A DNA stretch of 8,395 bases. It comes from an uncultured Eubacteriales bacterium (GTDB taxonomy: Bacteria > Bacillota_A > Clostridia > Lachnospirales > Lachnospiraceae). The position numbers and the translations under genes are program-made. Of the stretch, positions 5,776 through 8,395 are shown piece by piece. The notes below the pieces were generated by a model that did not search any database, was not told where the DNA came from, and saw only the letters and a list, made by a program, of their open reading frames with translations. The stretch lies in the NCBI GenBank assembly GCA_900321365.1, contig ONVT01000027.1, forward strand, positions 1 to 8,395. Reading direction: 5' to 3'. How positions within the stretch are numbered: the stretch's first letter is position 1; every line of letters begins with the position of its first letter.

Positions 5776-7272
5776 ATGGGTGAAGTTATATTAACTATGA
5801 AAGACATCGACAAGTCCTTCCCCGGAGTCCACGCACTGGACCATGTCGATTTTGAGTTGAAAAGAGGGGAAGTCCACGCGCTGATGGGTGAGAACGGGGC
5901 CGGGAAGTCAACCCTGATGAAGGTGCTCACCGGGATCTACACGAAGGACTCCGGGACGATCACCTATGAGGGCCGCGAAGTCGAGTTTCACAATACCCAC
6001 CACGCGCAGGAAGCCGGCATTGTCATCGTCCATCAGGAACTGAACATGGTCGGTGACCTGACCGTCGCCCAGAACATTTTCATCGGGCGCGAGTTCAAGA
6101 AGGGCTTCATGATCGATGACAAAAAGATGATCAGGGAATCGAAGAAGCTGTTTGACGAGCTGCACATCGACATCGATCCGAAGGCGAAGATGAGCGACCT
6201 GACGGTCGGAAAACAGCAGATGTGTGAGATCGCGAAGGCCATCTCCCACCAGGCAAAGGTCATTATCTTCGATGAGCCCTCCGCCGCCCTGACGGAGAAG
6301 GAGATTGAAGACCTGTTCGCGATCATCCGCGACCTGAGAAAGCAGAACCTGGGCATCATCTATATCTCCCACAGAATGGATGAGATCAAGGTCATCACGG
6401 ACCGCGTGACGGTCATGCGTGACGGCTCCTATGTCGGCACACTGATCACAGAGGACTGCACGAAGGAAGACATCATCAACATGATGGTCGGCCGCGTGAT
6501 CTATGAAGACCCGAAGACGCACAGCATGGTGCCGGAGGGGGCGCCGGTGGTGCTGAAGGTGGAACACCTGAACGCCGGAAAGATGGTGCAGGATGTCAGC
6601 TTCGAGCTGCGTAAGGGAGAGATCCTCGGATTCTCCGGTCTGATGGGCGCGGGCCGCACCGAGACGGCAAGAGCCCTGTTCGGCGCGGATCCGAAGACGA
6701 GCGGGGACATCTACATCAACGGGCAGAAGGTTACCATCAACACCCCCGAGGACGCTGTGAAGAACGGCATCGGCTATCTCTCCGAGGACCGGAAGCGCTT
6801 TGGTATCGTGGTCCAGAAGACCATCACGGAAAACTCCACGCTAGCAACGCTTTCCAAGTATATGTCCGGACCGTTCATCAACAAGGGCGCGGAGAAGGAA
6901 GTAGCGGAGAAGTATATCAAAGAGCTGGATACGAAGACGCCCGGCGCGGATCAGCTGGTTGTCAACCTTTCCGGCGGAAACCAGCAGAAGGTGGTTATCG
7001 CGAAGTGGCTGGTGCGCAACTGCGATATCCTGATTTTCGACGAGCCCACAAGGGGAATTGACGTTGGCGCGAAGAACGAGATCTACAAGCTGATGAACCG
7101 TCTTGCCTCCGAAGGAAAATCGATCATCATGATCTCCTCGGAGATGACCGAGATCCTTCGTATGAGCGACCGCATCATCGTGATGTGTGAGGGAAAAAAG
7201 ACCGGAGAGATCGCGATCGAGGAGGCAACACAGGAAGCGATCATGGACAAGGCAACCCGCGACATCAAGTAA
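5776..7272 (+). CDS. Sugar ABC transporter ATP-binding protein, tandem NBD (RbsA/MglA type)
   Basis: This is the cytoplasmic energy subunit with two fused ATPase domains in 498 residues, the standard length for RbsA/MglA/XylG proteins. The ATG at 5776 follows GGAGAAGGAG by a few bases. Domain 1 has Walker A GENGAGKST (38-46), Q-loop Q87, signature LTVGKQQ (142-148), Walker B VIIFDE (162-167) and H-loop H199. Domain 2 has the family's degenerate Walker A GLMGAGRT (288-295, Arg for Lys), an intact signature LSGGNQQ (398-404), Walker B ILIFDEP (418-424), and Ser455 where the H-loop His would be. This asymmetry, one full and one degenerate site, is normal for the family and does not mean the gene is broken. 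It lies between the two permease genes with gaps of 21 and 12 bases and should drive the permease heterodimer. The substrate cannot be read from it. Confidence 0.96.
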   Translation: MGEVILTMKDIDKSFPGVHALDHVDFELKRGEVHALMGENGAGKSTLMKVLTGIYTKDSGTITYEGREVEFHNTHHAQEAGIVIVHQELNMVGDLTVAQNIFIGREFKKGFMIDDKKMIRESKKLFDELHIDIDPKAKMSDLTVGKQQMCEIAKAISHQAKVIIFDEPSAALTEKEIEDLFAIIRDLRKQNLGIIYISHRMDEIKVITDRVTVMRDGSYVGTLITEDCTKEDIINMMVGRVIYEDPKTHSMVPEGAPVVLKVEHLNAGKMVQDVSFELRKGEILGFSGLMGAGRTETARALFGADPKTSGDIYINGQKVTINTPEDAVKNGIGYLSEDRKRFGIVVQKTITENSTLATLSKYMSGPFINKGAEKEVAEKYIKELDTKTPGADQLVVNLSGGNQQKVVIAKWLVRNCDILIFDEPTRGIDVGAKNEIYKLMNRLASEGKSIIMISSEMTEILRMSDRIIVMCEGKKTGEIAIEEATQEAIMDKATRDIK

Positions 7273-7284
7273 GGGAGAAAGAAG

Positions 7285-8253
7285 ATGGCGAAAAAGAAAT
7301 CAATCTTTACGCAGGAAGTGATCGTCGGAATCGTCCTGGTTGTTCTGCTTCTCTTATTCCGCGCGATCAGTGCTGACTTTGGAAAGTACACGACAATCCT
7401 GAGCATGCTGGACATTTCCTACTATTACGTCCTGATGGCGATCGGGGTGGCATTTCCGCTGATCACCGGCGGCGTGGACCTGTCCATCGGAACCGGCATG
7501 ATCTGCTACGCCCTGGCGGGCGGCTGCCTCATCCGGTTCTACAATGCTCCTACCGGCGTGGCGATCCTGGTCTCGATCCTGTTCGGCGTGGGGATCGGCT
7601 TTGCCAACGGCATCCTGATCTCGATCATGGGACTGCCGCCCTTCCTGGCGACGTTGTGTACCTGTATGATTACCCGCGGACTTGGCTCGGTTGTCACCGG
7701 TTCCTTCGCAATCCCATGGCCGACGGCCAAGCAGGACAACGGCTGGTTCCATTCGATTTTCAAAATTGCGACGGAGAATAAAACCAAGCTTCCCCTGGGT
7801 CTTCTGTGGATCATCCTGCTGATGCTGGTCATGCAGTTCGTGCTGGCCCACACCCGGTTCGGCCGGTATACGATCGCGATCGGCTCCAACAAGGAAGCGG
7901 CGATCCTGTCCGGAATCAACGTGAAGTTCTACCACATCATGGTTTACGTGGTCAGCGGTCTGTTTGCGGGTCTGGCGTCTATCGCGTACGCCGCGGTCAT
8001 CAAGACGGTGCAGCCGGGAACAGGCGCGGGCATGGAGCTGGACGCAATAGGAGGCGCCATCGTCGGCGGCGTTTCCGCATCGGGCGGCTATGGAACCATT
8101 TACGGAACGGTGATTGGCGCGTATGTCATCCTGGTCCTGAAGCAGGGCCTTCCCTACATCGGATTCAACGCGAACATGCAGCAGATTATCACCGGCTTCG
8201 TGCTGATCGGTGCGGTCACGATCGATATCGTCAAGAGAAAGGTGATCAAGTAA
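7285..8253 (+). CDS. Sugar ABC transporter permease 2 (RbsC/BPD_transp_2 family)
   Basis: This second, non-identical channel subunit has 322 residues. The ATG at 7285 follows AGGGAGAAAG and lies 12 bases after the ATPase stop. The short basic N-terminus (MAKKKSIF) precedes the first membrane segment (about residues 11-28). Family marks are GVAFPLITGGVDLSIG, MGLPPFLATL, and the coupling region GSNKEAAILSGINVKFYH followed by YVVSGLFAGLAS. ELDAIGGAIVGGVSASGG near residue 255 is the usual RbsC-type segment; permease 1 has NNEAIASCVMGG at the same place. It ends with VKRKVIK. With permease 1 it probably forms a heterodimer, as known for importers such as YtfT/YjfF. No periplasmic-type binding lipoprotein is encoded in the window, so this component must lie further downstream or elsewhere. 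Confidence 0.95.
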   Translation: MAKKKSIFTQEVIVGIVLVVLLLLFRAISADFGKYTTILSMLDISYYYVLMAIGVAFPLITGGVDLSIGTGMICYALAGGCLIRFYNAPTGVAILVSILFGVGIGFANGILISIMGLPPFLATLCTCMITRGLGSVVTGSFAIPWPTAKQDNGWFHSIFKIATENKTKLPLGLLWIILLMLVMQFVLAHTRFGRYTIAIGSNKEAAILSGINVKFYHIMVYVVSGLFAGLASIAYAAVIKTVQPGTGAGMELDAIGGAIVGGVSASGGYGTIYGTVIGAYVILVLKQGLPYIGFNANMQQIITGFVLIGAVTIDIVKRKVIK

Positions 8254-8332
8254 TCCATGCAAGGCTTTTTGCCTGGCACAATCGAAGATAAAGTCAGGCA
8301 GGATGCATTAACAGGTTTCACATCATTTCAGG

Positions 8333-8356
8333 AAATCACCCCTGACGGGGGGGTTT
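8333..8356 (+). other. Strong hairpin with a G7 run after permease 2
   Basis: AAATCACCCC and GGGGGGGTTT pair over ten positions around the loop TGAC, with one A-G mismatch and one G-U pair. The right arm contains seven consecutive G (8347-8353). No T-run follows outside the stem, so it is not a clear intrinsic terminator. It may be an mRNA 3' stabiliser, a partial attenuator before a downstream gene, or a leader structure of the next transcript. Confidence 0.5.
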
Positions 8357-8357
8357 A

Positions 8358-8382
8358 CACAAACCGGTGAGCCGGCTTTGTG
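8358..8382 (+). other. Second back-to-back hairpin after permease 2
   Basis: CACAAACCGG (8358-8367) pairs with CCGG-c-TTTGTG (8372-8382) around the loop TGAG. That is ten base pairs with a single bulged C (8376). It starts two bases after the preceding hairpin ends. The following bases (AAGTATTCATTCA) are AT-rich but are not a U-tract. The window ends here, so what follows is unknown. Confidence 0.5.
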
Positions 8383-8395
8383 AAGTATTCATTCA

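Noticed and set aside
6637..6663. Damaged Walker A in the second ATPase domain
   Set aside because: Arg in place of Lys in this position and Ser in place of the H-loop His are normal for RbsA/MglA-type proteins.
7354..8262. 302-codon minus-strand open frame opposite permease 2
   Set aside because: The translation is rich in Asp, His, Arg and Gln, the typical artefact opposite a membrane protein gene, and no ribosome site is visible.

Overview
The window reads as a piece of an anaerobic Firmicutes chromosome, most likely Clostridia and perhaps Lachnospiraceae. This rests on strong GGAGG-type ribosome sites before almost every gene, GTG and TTG starts, the C-terminus of a rubrerythrin-like peroxidase at the left edge, and the style of the sugar operon. 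The assignment is inferred from gene content and sequence style, not from any search. All genes lie on the + strand.

Left region (1-435). The last 31 codons of a rubrerythrin-family gene are followed by a previously easy-to-miss 58-residue ORF with a perfect Shine-Dalgarno, then a 13-bp hairpin that probably ends that transcript. This stretch is visibly more AT-rich than what follows.

Control region (436-549). A sigma-A type promoter (TTGACA, 17-bp spacer, AATAAT) is flanked by two copies of the same 13-mer, CAAAACGTTTCGC, whose centres are 35 bp apart. Both have the central CG of LacI-family operators. A third copy of the 11-bp core sits 149 bp upstream, inside the 58-residue ORF, and could serve as an auxiliary looping operator.

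Operon (550-8253). The order is LacI-family repressor, aldo-keto reductase (AKR), zinc medium-chain alcohol dehydrogenase (MDR), a 198-residue protein I do not recognise, permease 1, a double-ATPase sugar ABC protein of the RbsA/MglA type, and permease 2. The repressor is the first gene behind the operators and no other convincing promoter was seen, so autoregulation of the whole unit is the simplest reading. The two different permeases would form a heterodimer served by the one tandem ATPase. The imported compound, probably a sugar, polyol or glycoside, would then be processed by the redox pair. No substrate-binding protein, kinase, aldolase or isomerase is in the window, so the system is incomplete here and the substrate cannot be named.

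Unexplained structure. The repressor-AKR gap holds four degenerate tandem copies of a 23-bp unit that begin inside the repressor stop region. The last 140 bases after permease 2 hold two strong back-to-back hairpins containing a run of seven G.
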